From positions 1 through 58,034 of the forward strand of contig JAJZVD010000015.1 in the NCBI GenBank assembly GCA_021845805.1: a stretch of 58,034 nt of DNA. Direction: 5' to 3'. How positions within the stretch are numbered: position 1 is the stretch's first letter; each line of letters starts with the position of its first letter. A program made the translations under genes and the position numbers. The DNA comes from Pseudomonadota bacterium. GTDB lineage: Bacteria; Pseudomonadota; Alphaproteobacteria; Rhodobacterales; Rhodobacteraceae. A model generated the notes under the pieces. It searched no databases, had not been told where the DNA came from, and saw only the letters and a list, made by a program, of their open reading frames with translations. Positions 28,513-38,036 of this stretch are shown here, piece after piece.

Positions 28513-30267
28513 TTACACCAGCGCGCCGCCGACCCCTTCGATCGCCCCTTCGGTCGAGGCCTCGCCCAGCAGCATCTCGTTGTGCGGCTTGCCGCTCGGG
28601 ATCATCGGGAAGCAGTTCTCGTGCTTCTCGACCAGGCAGTCGAAGATGACCGGCCCGTCATAGGCCAGCATCTCGCGGATCGCGTCGTCAAGGTCGGCCG
28701 GGGCGTCGCAGCGGATGCCCTTGCAGCCGAAGGCCTCGGCCAGCTTCACGAAATCCGGCAGGCTCTCGCTCCAGGAATGCGAATAGCGTTCGCCATGCAG
28801 CAATTGCTGCCACTGGCGTACCATGCCCAGACGCTCGTTGTTCAGGATGAACTGCTTGACCGGGGCGCGGAACTGCACGGCGGTGCCCATCTCCTGCATG
28901 TTCATCAGCCAACTCGCCTCGCCCGCGACGTTGATGACCAGCGCCTCGGGATGCGCGATCTGCACCCCGATCGAGGCGGGCAGGCCATAGCCCATGGTGC
29001 CAAGCCCGCCCGAGGTCATCCAGCGGTTCGGCCCGTCGAAATGCAGGAACTGCGCGGCCCACATCTGGTGCTGGCCCACCTCGGTGGTGATGTAGCGGTC
29101 GGTGCCGCGGGTCAGGGCCTCCAGCCGTTCCAGCGCGTATTGCGGCTTGATGACCTTGTCCGAGCCGCGATAGGCGAGGCAGTTCACCTTCTTCCAGCCG
29201 TCGATCCGGCCCCACCATGTCGCCAGCGCCTCGCGGTTGGCCTTGCGGCCCCGCGCGGTCCAGATCTCCAGCAGGTCGGCCAGAACCGAGCCCACGTCGC
29301 CCACGATCGGAATGTCGACCCGGATGACCTTGTTGATCGACGACGGGTCGATGTCGACATGCGCCTTGATCGACTGCGGGCTGAAATCCGTGACCCGCCC
29401 GGTGATCCGGTCATCGAACCGGGCGCCGAGGTTGATCATCAGGTCGCAGCCATGCATGGCAAGGTTGGCCTCGTAAAGGCCGTGCATCCCCAGCATCCCC
29501 AGCCAGTTCCGCCCCGAGGCCGGATAGGCCCCCAGCCCCATCAGGGTCGAGGTGATCGGAAAGCCCGTGGCATCGACCAGTTCGCGCAGCGTGGCCGCGG
29601 CGGCGGGGCCTGCGTTGATGACGCCGCCGCCGGTGTAGAACACCGGGCGTTCGGCGGTTTCCATCAGCTCTGCCAGCTTCTCGATGGCGGCACGGTCACC
29701 CTTCACCTTCGGCTGGTAATGCGAGACACGCGCCTTTTCCGGCGGAACATAGGTGCCGGTGGCGAACTGCACGTCCTTCGGGATGTCGATCAGCACCGGG
29801 CCGGGGCGGCCGTGGGTGGCGACATGGAAGGCCTGGTGGATGGTGTCGGCCAGCTTGTCGGTTTCCTTCACCAGCCAGTTATGCTTGGTGCAGGGGCGGG
29901 TGATGCCGACGGTGTCGGCCTCCTGGAAGGCATCGTTGCCGATCAGGAAGGTGGGAACCTGCCCGGTCAGCACCACGATCGGGATCGAATCCATCAGCGC
30001 GTCGGTGATGCCCGTGACCGCATTGGTCGCGCCGGGCCCCGAGGTGACCAGAACGACCCCCGGCTTGCCGGTCGAGCGGGCATAGCCCTCGGCCATGTGG
30101 ACCGCGCCCTGTTCGTGCCGCACGAGGATGTGGCGGATGTCGTTCTGCTGGAAGATCTCGTCATAGATCGGAAGCACGGCGCCGCCCGGGTAGCCGAAGA
30201 CCACCTCCACGCCCTGATCCTTCAGGGCCTGCACCACCATCTTCGCTCCGGTCATCTGCTTCGTCAT
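28513..30267 (-). CDS. ilvB: Acetolactate synthase large subunit
   Basis: The 584-residue ThDP enzyme condenses pyruvate to acetolactate (or acetohydroxybutyrate), the first common step to Val, Leu and Ile. It has GYPGGAVLPIYDEIF with RHEQGAVHMAEGYAR (the catalytic Glu of ThDP enzymes), FDDRITG and the FAD-linked middle domain, and GTMGYGLPASIG. The ThDP-Mg motif usually reads GDGS or GDAS; here it is GEASW, an Asp to Glu change. The ATG at 30267 is chosen because AGAGG is 9 nt away; ATG 30276 touches that site. A leader peptide and attenuator precede it. The gene could equally be called ilvI. Confidence 0.95.
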   Translation of the reverse strand: MTKQMTGAKMVVQALKDQGVEVVFGYPGGAVLPIYDEIFQQNDIRHILVRHEQGAVHMAEGYARSTGKPGVVLVTSGPGATNAVTGITDALMDSIPIVVLTGQVPTFLIGNDAFQEADTVGITRPCTKHNWLVKETDKLADTIHQAFHVATHGRPGPVLIDIPKDVQFATGTYVPPEKARVSHYQPKVKGDRAAIEKLAELMETAERPVFYTGGGVINAGPAAAATLRELVDATGFPITSTLMGLGAYPASGRNWLGMLGMHGLYEANLAMHGCDLMINLGARFDDRITGRVTDFSPQSIKAHVDIDPSSINKVIRVDIPIVGDVGSVLADLLEIWTARGRKANREALATWWGRIDGWKKVNCLAYRGSDKVIKPQYALERLEALTRGTDRYITTEVGQHQMWAAQFLHFDGPNRWMTSGGLGTMGYGLPASIGVQIAHPEALVINVAGEASWLMNMQEMGTAVQFRAPVKQFILNNERLGMVRQWQQLLHGERYSHSWSESLPDFVKLAEAFGCKGIRCDAPADLDDAIREMLAYDGPVIFDCLVEKHENCFPMIPSGKPHNEMLLGEASTEGAIEGVGGALV

Positions 30268-30309
30268 CGTCCGCATCCTCTGCGATCCCTACCGCCGTCG
30301 TTTCGCAAC

Positions 30310-30336
30310 AAAAAACCCCCGGCTTTCGGTCGGGGG
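30310..30336 (-). terminator. ilvB leader attenuator (intrinsic terminator)
   Basis: On the minus strand CCCCCG and CGGGGG form a hairpin (30336 to 30316) followed at once by six T (30315-30310). It lies between the leader peptide and ilvB, 25 nt after the leader stop codon, the place of an attenuator. Confidence 0.85.
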
Positions 30337-30361
30337 CGCATGGGGGCTGATCTGGCGTCCG

Positions 30362-30409
30362 TTACCGGCCCCTGCACCTGTTCCTGCCAAGTACGAGAAT
30401 GCGCATCAT
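30362..30409 (-). CDS. ilv leader peptide (attenuation)
   Basis: A 15-codon ORF encodes MMRILVLGRNRCRGR and ends TAA. Residues 4-7 are Ile-Leu-Val-Leu, written with ATT, CTC, GTA and CTT, a run of control codons for exactly the amino acids made by the downstream enzyme. AGGGG lies 6 nt before the first ATG. Upstream is a strong promoter and downstream an intrinsic terminator. Ribosome stalling at these codons would favour read-through into ilvB when branched-chain amino acids are scarce. Confidence 0.85.
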   Translation of the reverse strand: MMRILVLGRNRCRGR

Positions 30410-30437
30410 TCCCAGCCCCTTTTGCTGCTGCGGGCGG

Positions 30438-30466
30438 ACATTAGGGGGTGCCGTCAGGGGCGTCAA
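30438..30466 (-). promoter_or_regulatory. ilvB leader promoter
   Basis: On the minus strand TTGACG (30466-30461), 17 nt, TAATGT (30443-30438). Transcription would begin near 30431, about 20 nt before the leader ATG, as expected for an attenuation leader. Confidence 0.75.
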
Positions 30467-31870
<1,404 letters not shown>

Positions 31871-31890
31871 GCCCCGGCGATGCGATCAGG

Positions 31891-31919
31891 AAGGCCCCGG
31901 GGGGTCCCCGGGGCCTTTT
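31891..31919 (+). terminator. Intrinsic terminator after dctP
   Basis: AAGGCCCCGGGG (31891-31902) pairs perfectly with CCCCGGGGCCTT (31906-31917), followed by TT. It is largely symmetric and could also serve the convergent dctM transcript. Confidence 0.85.
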
Positions 31920-32019
31920 GCGTTCCGGGGGGCGGGGGCGCGCGCCAGGGCCCGCCCCCGCAAAGGGAGAGGGCGACCCCGGGGGGCCGCCCTGCCGCTG
32001 TCTGCCGGGGTGCCGTGGC

Positions 32020-33705
32020 TCAGTTGCCGATCTTCGGCACCGCGGGCGTGCCGAAGTTGGGCGTGCCAAGACCGCCCAGCCCGCCGCCGATCGGCGCGAT
32101 TTCCGGCACCACGATCTTCACGTTCTTCACGTCCACCTGCGGCCCCTTGTAGCGCATCACCATCGCGGGGAAGGCCACCACAAGCGCGATCATCACCACC
32201 TGGATCACCACGAAGGGAATGGCCCCCCAGTAGATCTGCCCGGTGGTGACCGGCGCCATCGTCTTGCCCGTCACGCGATCCTTGTAGGGCTGCTTGGGCG
32301 CGACCGAGCGCAGGTAGAACAGCGAGAACCCGAAGGGCGGGTGCATGAAGCTGGTCTGCATGTTCACGCCGAGGATCACCCCGAACCAGATCAGGTCGAT
32401 CCCCAGCTTCTCGGCCGCAGGGGCCAGCAGGGGCACGATGATGAAGGCCAGCTCGAAGAAGTCGAGGAAGAAGGCCAGGAAGAACACCAGGATCGACACC
32501 ACGACGATGAACCCGATCTGCCCGCCGGGCAGCGAGGTCAGCAGGTGTTCCACCCACAGGTGCCCGTTCACCCCGTAGAAGGTCAGCGAGAAGACCCGGC
32601 TGCCGATCAGGATGAACATCACGAAGGACGACAGCCGCGTGGTCGAGGCCAGCGCCTGCCGGATCACGCCCATGTTCAGCCGCCCCTTCATCGCGGCCAG
32701 CAGAAGCGAGCCCACCGCCCCCATCGCGCCGCCCTCGGTGGGGGTGGCGATGCCCAGGAAGATCGTGCCCAGCACCAGGAAGATCAGCGCAAGCGGCGGG
32801 ATCAGCACGATCACCACCTGCTGGGCCAGCCGGCTCATCAGCTTCAGCCCGAAGGCGCGGTTGGCCGCCGCCAGCAGATAGGCCACCAGCGCCCCGGCCG
32901 CCATCCCCAGGATGTCGGCGTTGTCGCCCTGGCTTGCCGTCAGATTGACGGTCGTAAGCCAGGCCACTGCCCCGGCGATGGCCAGCACCGCAAGAAGCGA
33001 GGTGACGCCCGACCCCAGCGTGCGCGCCTCGGCCGGCAGGGCGGGCACCAGATCGGGTTTGAAGATCGACAGCAGCAGGATGTAGAGCACATAGAGCAGC
33101 GTCAGCACCAGCCCCGGGATCATCGCGCCGCTGTAGATGTCGCCCACCGACCGGCCAAGCTGGTCGGCCAGCACGATCAGCACCAGGCTGGGCGGAATGA
33201 TCTGCGCCAGCGTGCCCGAGGCGGCGATGACGCCCGAGGCCACGCGGCGGTCATAGCCGTAGCGCAGCATGATCGGCAGCGAGATCAGCCCCATCGCGAT
33301 GACGGATGCCGCGACGACCCCGGTCGTGGCCGCCAGCAGCGCCCCCACGAAGATCACCGCATAGGCAAGCCCCCCGCGCACCGGGCCGAAGAGCTGGCCG
33401 ATGGTATCCAGCAGGTCTTCGGCCATGCCGGATCGTTCCAGCACGATGCCCATGAAGGTGAAGAACGGGATGGCCAGCAATGTGTCGTTTGACAGCACCG
33501 CCCAGTCGCGTTCCGGCAGCGCCGCCAGCAGCGGCCAGTCCAGCGTGATGGACCCGCCCGAATGCGGCGCCAGCGCCACCCCGATGACAAAGAACATCAG
33601 CCCGTTCGCCGCCAGCGAGAAGGCCACCGGATAGCCCACAAGCAAGAAGACGATAAGCGAGGCGAACATGATCGGCGCCATGTTCTGCGCGATCAACTCG
33701 ATCAT
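32020..33705 (-). CDS. dctM: TRAP transporter large permease (DctM)
   Basis: The 561-residue membrane protein has about a dozen or more hydrophobic segments and DctM motifs such as GIVLERSGMAEDLLD, IIPPSLVLIVLAD and ATPTEGGAMGAVG. It uses the sodium or proton gradient to import the ligand delivered by the binding protein. The C-terminus carries a Gly/Pro-rich tail (IGGGLGGLGTPNFGTP) beyond the last membrane helix. It overlaps dctQ by four bases (ATGA). Confidence 0.92.
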   Translation of the reverse strand: MIELIAQNMAPIMFASLIVFLLVGYPVAFSLAANGLMFFVIGVALAPHSGGSITLDWPLLAALPERDWAVLSNDTLLAIPFFTFMGIVLERSGMAEDLLDTIGQLFGPVRGGLAYAVIFVGALLAATTGVVAASVIAMGLISLPIMLRYGYDRRVASGVIAASGTLAQIIPPSLVLIVLADQLGRSVGDIYSGAMIPGLVLTLLYVLYILLLSIFKPDLVPALPAEARTLGSGVTSLLAVLAIAGAVAWLTTVNLTASQGDNADILGMAAGALVAYLLAAANRAFGLKLMSRLAQQVVIVLIPPLALIFLVLGTIFLGIATPTEGGAMGAVGSLLLAAMKGRLNMGVIRQALASTTRLSSFVMFILIGSRVFSLTFYGVNGHLWVEHLLTSLPGGQIGFIVVVSILVFFLAFFLDFFELAFIIVPLLAPAAEKLGIDLIWFGVILGVNMQTSFMHPPFGFSLFYLRSVAPKQPYKDRVTGKTMAPVTTGQIYWGAIPFVVIQVVMIALVVAFPAMVMRYKGPQVDVKNVKIVVPEIAPIGGGLGGLGTPNFGTPAVPKIGN

Positions 33706-34286
33706 TTCTTGATCTCCCCGGCCAGTGCCTCGCCTTCCAGTTCGGCCGCCTCATGGGCCGAGACGAAGGGGGTCGGGTCTTCCATGTCACCGCGCATGAC
33801 CGCGATCTTCTTGATGATTTCCGAGACCCCCTGAACCGTCAGCAGCATGAACCCGCCCAGGATCAGCGCCTTGGCGGGCCACAGGATCAGCCCGCCCGCG
33901 CTGGACGACATCTCGCCGTCGCGGAAGCTCTTCAGCGTCCAGGGCAGCAGGTAGATGTCCATCAGCACGACGAAAGGCATCAGGAAGAAGATGTGGCCCA
34001 GAAGGTCGATCCAGTGCTGGGTGCGCCGCTTCAGCGCGCCATACAGGATGTCGATGCGGATGTGTTCGTTATGGCGCAGCGTGTTTGCGGCCGCCAGAAG
34101 GAAGGCTGCGCCATACAGATACCACTGCAGTTCCAGCCAGGCATTCGACGACACGTTGAAGATCTTGCGCACTGTCGCGTTGATGGCGCTGACAAGGATC
34201 GCAACTAGGATGAGCCACGCCACGGATTTTCCGATGGCCTCTGTCACCGCGTCGATGGCGCGGGACACTCGTAACAAGCCTCCCAT
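33702..34286 (-). CDS. dctQ: TRAP transporter small permease (DctQ)
   Basis: The 194-residue protein has four membrane segments and the DctQ pattern, including NAWLELQWYLYGAAFLLAAA and NEHIRIDILYGALKRR. It is the essential small membrane subunit of the TRAP transporter. It starts the dctQM pair; dctP, normally co-directional, lies convergent beyond dctM. Confidence 0.9.
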   Translation of the reverse strand: MGGLLRVSRAIDAVTEAIGKSVAWLILVAILVSAINATVRKIFNVSSNAWLELQWYLYGAAFLLAAANTLRHNEHIRIDILYGALKRRTQHWIDLLGHIFFLMPFVVLMDIYLLPWTLKSFRDGEMSSSAGGLILWPAKALILGGFMLLTVQGVSEIIKKIAVMRGDMEDPTPFVSAHEAAELEGEALAGEIKK

Positions 34287-34432
34287 AGGGGTCCCTTTCT
34301 TGGCGAGGGGCGGGGCCGGGGCGGCCCCTGATCCTGCTATGGCGCAGAAAACGACATCGGGTCAACGGGCTTGACTGGTGCCCGGGGGCGTTCAGGATGC
34401 GCGCGCGTTAACAGATGCGGAGACTGCCCAAG

Positions 34433-35080
34433 ATGTCATCACTCCTGCTGCGCGTGCCCCATCCGCGCTTTTTCGCCTTTCTCGCGGTGTTCGTCTCTGC
34501 GGCGGGGGTGCTGTGGCTGGCGCTGCCGGGCCTGCCGCCCAGCGTGGCGATCGTGTCGGGGTTCGATACCGGCGCGGCCTTCTTCATCCTGTCCACCGTT
34601 CCGCTGTGGCGCGAGGCGCAGATCCCCATGATCCGCGCCCGCGCCGAGCGCGACGATGGCGGGCGCACGGCGCAGCTACTGGTGCTGCTCGTGGCGCTGG
34701 TCGCGGTGCTGATCTCGCTGGGCCTTGCGGTTCATCGCCCGGCCGGCCATGCGGCCATCGACCTGGCCGTGGTGGTGATCACGCTCGGGCTGGCCTGGGT
34801 GCTGGTGAACCTGATCTATGCGTTCCACTATGCCAACCTGTTCTACGGCCAGTGGAAGGGGACCGATCGCGGCGGGCTGGCGTTTCCGGGCGAACATCCG
34901 CCCGTCTTCGTGGATTTCTGCTACTTTTCCTTTGTCATCGGCATGACCTGTCAGGTCTCGGACGTGGCGATCACCCATCCCGTGCTGCGCCGCACGGCGC
35001 TGGTGCACGGGCTGGTGGCGTTCTTCTTCAACCTCGGTGTGCTTGCGCTGACGATCAACGTGCTGGCCGGGGTGCTGTAG
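34433..35080 (+). CDS. DUF1345 membrane protein
   Basis: The 215-residue product has about five membrane segments and the DUF1345 pattern: GFDTGAAFFIL, a NLIYAFHYANLFYG segment, and VDFCYFSFVIGMTCQVSDVA. Function is unknown. The ATG at 34433 has GGAG 10 nt upstream; the in-frame ATG at 34415 is an alternative without a ribosome site. Confidence 0.85.
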   Translation: MSSLLLRVPHPRFFAFLAVFVSAAGVLWLALPGLPPSVAIVSGFDTGAAFFILSTVPLWREAQIPMIRARAERDDGGRTAQLLVLLVALVAVLISLGLAVHRPAGHAAIDLAVVVITLGLAWVLVNLIYAFHYANLFYGQWKGTDRGGLAFPGEHPPVFVDFCYFSFVIGMTCQVSDVAITHPVLRRTALVHGLVAFFFNLGVLALTINVLAGVL

Positions 35081-35090
35081 GGCGGGGGCG

Positions 35091-35474
35091 TCAGGGCCCG
35101 ATCAGATCCCAGCGGTTGCCGAAGGGATCGCGCCAGACGGCCACGCGGCCATAGGGTTCGTGGCGCGGCGGCTCCTCGAAGGTGACGCCCGCCGCCAGCA
35201 TCGCGGCATGGTCGCGGCCGAAATCGTCGGTCTGCAGGAAGAACCCCACCCGCCCGCCGGTCTGGTTGCCCTGGGCGGCCTCTTGCGCCGCACCCTCGGC
35301 CCGGGCCAGCAGAAGGCGGCAGCCGCCCCCCGGCGGTTCCACCACCACCCAGCGCTTGCGGCCCTGGTCGATATCGTCCACCAGCCGGAAGCCGAGCGAG
35401 CCGACATAGAACGCCAGCCCCGCCGCGTAATCCGGCACCAGCACCGCCACCAGGCTCAGCCGCGCGCCGGTCAT
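35091..35474 (-). CDS. VOC (glyoxalase-like) family protein
   Basis: The 127-residue product has the VOC beta-alpha-beta-beta-beta pattern with [20 protein letters not shown] at the start and [11 protein letters not shown] at the end. VOC proteins bind a metal and act as isomerases, dioxygenases or binding proteins; no specific role can be read. It overlaps bpt by four bases (ATGA). Confidence 0.85.
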   Translation of the reverse strand: MTGARLSLVAVLVPDYAAGLAFYVGSLGFRLVDDIDQGRKRWVVVEPPGGGCRLLLARAEGAAQEAAQGNQTGGRVGFFLQTDDFGRDHAAMLAAGVTFEEPPRHEPYGRVAVWRDPFGNRWDLIGP

Positions 35475-36307
35475 CCCTTTTGGGGGATCCCGTCGGGCAG
35501 GGTGATCCGCGCCACCTGTTCGGCGATCGGGTCGACCGACAGGGGATGCAGCGCCGCGCCATGCCGGGCCGGGTCGCCGATCGGCTGCCAGCGGCCCTCC
35601 TTGTAGATTTCCAGACCCGAGAACCGCGCCTTGTAGCCCATCTTCCGGCTGCCCGGGACCCAGTAGCCGAGATAGACGAAGGGCAGCCCCGCCTCGCGGG
35701 CAAGCTGCACATGGTCCAGGATGATGTAGGTGCCCAGCGAATCCTGCGGCCGGTCGGGTTCGTAGAAGGAATAGACCATGCTCAGCCCGTCATCGAGCAC
35801 GTCCGTCAGGCAGACGGCGGTCAGGCTGCGGCGGCGGGTGCGGGCGGGGCTGGGTTCGGAATACTCGATCACCCGGCTGCGCACCGGCGTTTCCTCGATC
35901 ATCGCCGCGAATTCGAAGATGTCCATGTCGGCCATGCCGCCATCGGCGTGCCGGCTGTCAAGATAGCGGCGGAACAGCGCGTACTGGTCCTCGGTGGCCC
36001 AGGGGCTCGTCGCCTCGCGCTGAAGGGCGGCGTTGCGCTTCAGCGTGCGCTTCTGGCTTCGGCTGGGCACGAAATCCGCCACCCGGATGCGCGCCGACAG
36101 GCAGGCCGAACATTCGGCACAGGACGGGCGGTAAAGCACGTTCTGGCTGCGCCGGAACCCTTGTTTCGACAGCGAGTCGTTCAGCCGTTCCGCGCGGTCG
36201 CCCTGCAGGGCCGTGAACAGCTTGCGTTCCATCCGCCCGTCCAGATACGGACAGGGTTGCGGGGCCGTCACATAAAACTGAGGCGCGATCGGAAGGGTAT
36301 GTCGCAT
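35471..36307 (-). CDS. bpt: Aspartate/glutamate leucyltransferase Bpt
   Basis: The 278-residue protein belongs to the arginyltransferase-fold family that adds Leu from Leu-tRNA to N-terminal Asp or Glu, marking proteins for ClpAP (N-end rule). It has [16 protein letters not shown] near the start, the Cys cluster [12 protein letters not shown], and [17 protein letters not shown] near the end. I chose the ATG at 36307, where family similarity begins, over ATG 36352. The VOC gene is translationally coupled downstream. Confidence 0.92.
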   Translation of the reverse strand: MRHTLPIAPQFYVTAPQPCPYLDGRMERKLFTALQGDRAERLNDSLSKQGFRRSQNVLYRPSCAECSACLSARIRVADFVPSRSQKRTLKRNAALQREATSPWATEDQYALFRRYLDSRHADGGMADMDIFEFAAMIEETPVRSRVIEYSEPSPARTRRRSLTAVCLTDVLDDGLSMVYSFYEPDRPQDSLGTYIILDHVQLAREAGLPFVYLGYWVPGSRKMGYKARFSGLEIYKEGRWQPIGDPARHGAALHPLSVDPIAEQVARITLPDGIPQKG

Positions 36308-36388
36308 CTCTGGGCACAGGCTGGGGCGGGGATACGATGATGACGTTACCAAGACAGCGCCCGCGCGCCAAGTGCCGAGTTTGCGCCC

Positions 36389-36844
36389 CTAGTGGCGACC
36401 GCTTTGGTTGAGCGCCACTGTGCCGAGCAGCCGATCGCCCAGCCCCTGCGCCCGCGCCCCGGTGGCCATCATCACCACCGACACCAGTTGCGGCAGCACC
36501 ATCGCGATCGAGACGGTATAGACCAGCGTATGCGCGAAAGCCGTCACCGGGTCAAAGCCGCGCCCGTCCAGCCGCCGGAACTCCAGCGCCACGAAGCGCA
36601 TCCCCCAGGTGGCCGAGCGCGCGCTGAGCGTGGCCCAGCGATAGAGAAAGTTCACCGCCATGAACAGCAGCGGCAGGAACAGCAGCGCCAGGAAGGCCGT
36701 GAAGGGCACCGCCAGCGCCGTCAACAGCGCCACGATGACCGTGTCGATGACCCAGGCGACCAGCCGCTTGGCCGGAACGTCGCGGTAGAATTCAGGCTGC
36801 AAGGCAGGGTCGGGCAGGCGGGAATAGGGGCTGTCGGCCAGCAT
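36389..36844 (-). CDS. RDD family membrane protein
   Basis: The 151-residue product has the RDD domain: a polar N-terminus, then AKRLVAWVIDTVIVALLTAL with the conserved Arg and Asp, a second and third hydrophobic stretch, and ATWGMRFVALEFRRLDG. Function unknown; many are thought to be transport-related. The ATG at 36844 has GGAG upstream. It follows the DUF2852 gene by 63 bp. Confidence 0.87.
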   Translation of the reverse strand: MLADSPYSRLPDPALQPEFYRDVPAKRLVAWVIDTVIVALLTALAVPFTAFLALLFLPLLFMAVNFLYRWATLSARSATWGMRFVALEFRRLDGRGFDPVTAFAHTLVYTVSIAMVLPQLVSVVMMATGARAQGLGDRLLGTVALNQSGRH

Positions 36845-36907
36845 CGGGGGCTCCGGCAAGGTAGGGGCGGCCCGTGGGGGCCGCCCGAAAGATCTGAACC
36901 TGCGGCG

Positions 36908-37357
36908 TCAGTCGGCCGCCGGGGTCTCGCCCGACGACCGGGCGGCACGGGCGCGTTCGTCCATGAAGGCGTCGAACTCGGTCTTGTCCTTGGCGTCGCG
37001 CAGGCGCTTCAGGAAGGCTTCGAACGCCTCCTGCTCTTCCTCCAGCCGACGCAGGGTGTCGGCCTTGTAGCTGTCGAAGGCCGAGTTGCCCGAGGGCCGG
37101 AAATCGTGGCGGCACATCCCGCCCCGGCCGCGCCAGGCGTCGCGGGCCTGGCCGTGCATCTCGTCGCGGTGTTGGCGCCAGCCGGCGCGGCAGCTTCCAT
37201 TGAACATCCGTCTGCTCCAGATCATGTAGGCAAGAAGGGCGAGGCCGAGCGGCCAGAAGAGAACGAAGGCCAGAACCGTGGCGGCGATCCACGCGGGCTT
37301 GCCGCGTTCGTCGAGCCAGTCCTGTGCCTGGGACGGCCAGGCGGTGATCGCGGTCAT
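36908..37357 (-). CDS. DUF2852 family protein
   Basis: The 149-residue product has one membrane segment (WIAATVLAFVLFWPLGLALL), then SRRMFNGSCR, a Gly/Arg stretch, and FRPSGNSAFDSYKADTLRRL leading into a charged coiled coil, as in DUF2852. Function is unknown. Its start lies just downstream of two TGTGAA-N5-TTCACA palindromes, so it is probably under specific control, together with the RDD gene. Confidence 0.88.
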   Translation of the reverse strand: MTAITAWPSQAQDWLDERGKPAWIAATVLAFVLFWPLGLALLAYMIWSRRMFNGSCRAGWRQHRDEMHGQARDAWRGRGGMCRHDFRPSGNSAFDSYKADTLRRLEEEQEAFEAFLKRLRDAKDKTEFDAFMDERARAARSSGETPAAD

Positions 37358-37378
37358 CGGAAACTCCTGTGCGAGACC

Positions 37379-37397
37379 ATGTGAATGCGTTTCACAT
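37379..37397. promoter_or_regulatory. Operator-like palindrome 1 before DUF2852 gene
   Basis: ATGTGAA (37379-37385) and TTCACAT (37391-37397) are perfect arms around 5 nt. The core TGTGAA-N5-TTCACA is shared with site 2. Confidence 0.65.
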
Positions 37398-37435
37398 CAC
37401 CCGAGATCGGAATGCCGCCGCGCCGCGTCAAGAGG

Positions 37436-37458
37436 TGATGTGAAAGATTTTCACATCA
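37436..37458. promoter_or_regulatory. Operator-like palindrome 2 before DUF2852 gene
   Basis: TGATGTGAAA (37436-37445) and TTTCACATCA (37449-37458) are perfect 10-bp arms around GAT. The centre lies 59 bp from that of site 1, upstream of the DUF2852 start at 37357. The regulator is unknown. Confidence 0.7.
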
Positions 37459-37473
37459 GGCCGGAGCGGCCTG

Positions 37474-37944
37474 TCAGGCGGTGAAGGGCGCAACCGTGGC
37501 CCCGGTGATCCGCAGCAGGTCGGCAGGGGCGATGGCGAAGATGTGGCGCGGCGTGCCCGCGGCGGCCCAGACGACGGGAAAATCCATCAGCCGTGGATCG
37601 AGGTAGGTGGGCACCGGCGCAAGGTGGCCCACCGGCGACACGCCGCCGATGGCAAAGCCGGTTTCGGCGCGCACCAGATCGGCATCCGCGCGCCCCAGCG
37701 CCTCGCCCGCCAGCGCGCTTGCCAGCGCCGCGCTGACCTGGTTGCCGCCCGCGGTCAGGAACAGCCGCACATGGCCCGACACCTCGCCGCGGAAGATGAT
37801 CGATTTCACGATCTGGTCCAGCGCGCAGCCCGCCACGGTCGCGGCCTGCGCGGCGGTGCGGGTATCCTCGGTCGCCGCCACGATCGGGCAGGCGAGCCCT
37901 GCCGCCTCCAGCGCGGCGGTCACGCGGTTCAGGCTTTTCGACAT
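37474..37944 (-). CDS. ybaK: YbaK/EbsC family aminoacyl-tRNA deacylase
   Basis: The 156-residue product has the YbaK pattern: TAAQAATVAGCALDQIVKSI with the catalytic-pocket Lys, then a GGNQVS segment, GFAIGGVSPVGHL and PVVWAAAGTPRHIF. These proteins clear mischarged Cys-tRNA(Pro) or related tRNAs. GGAGGAG precedes the ATG at 37944. It is divergent from glnE. Confidence 0.87.
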   Translation of the reverse strand: MSKSLNRVTAALEAAGLACPIVAATEDTRTAAQAATVAGCALDQIVKSIIFRGEVSGHVRLFLTAGGNQVSAALASALAGEALGRADADLVRAETGFAIGGVSPVGHLAPVPTYLDPRLMDFPVVWAAAGTPRHIFAIAPADLLRITGATVAPFTA

Positions 37945-38036
37945 CGTCTCCTCCGGTTCGGGGGCAGAGTGTCGGCGCGGGCGGCCGGATGCAACCCCCG
38001 TTGACCCCACCCGGACGGCGGCCCATCCTTGCCGCC

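Noticed and set aside
30310-30466. Riboswitch upstream of ilvB
   Set aside because: The leader is short and fully explained by a leader peptide and terminator.
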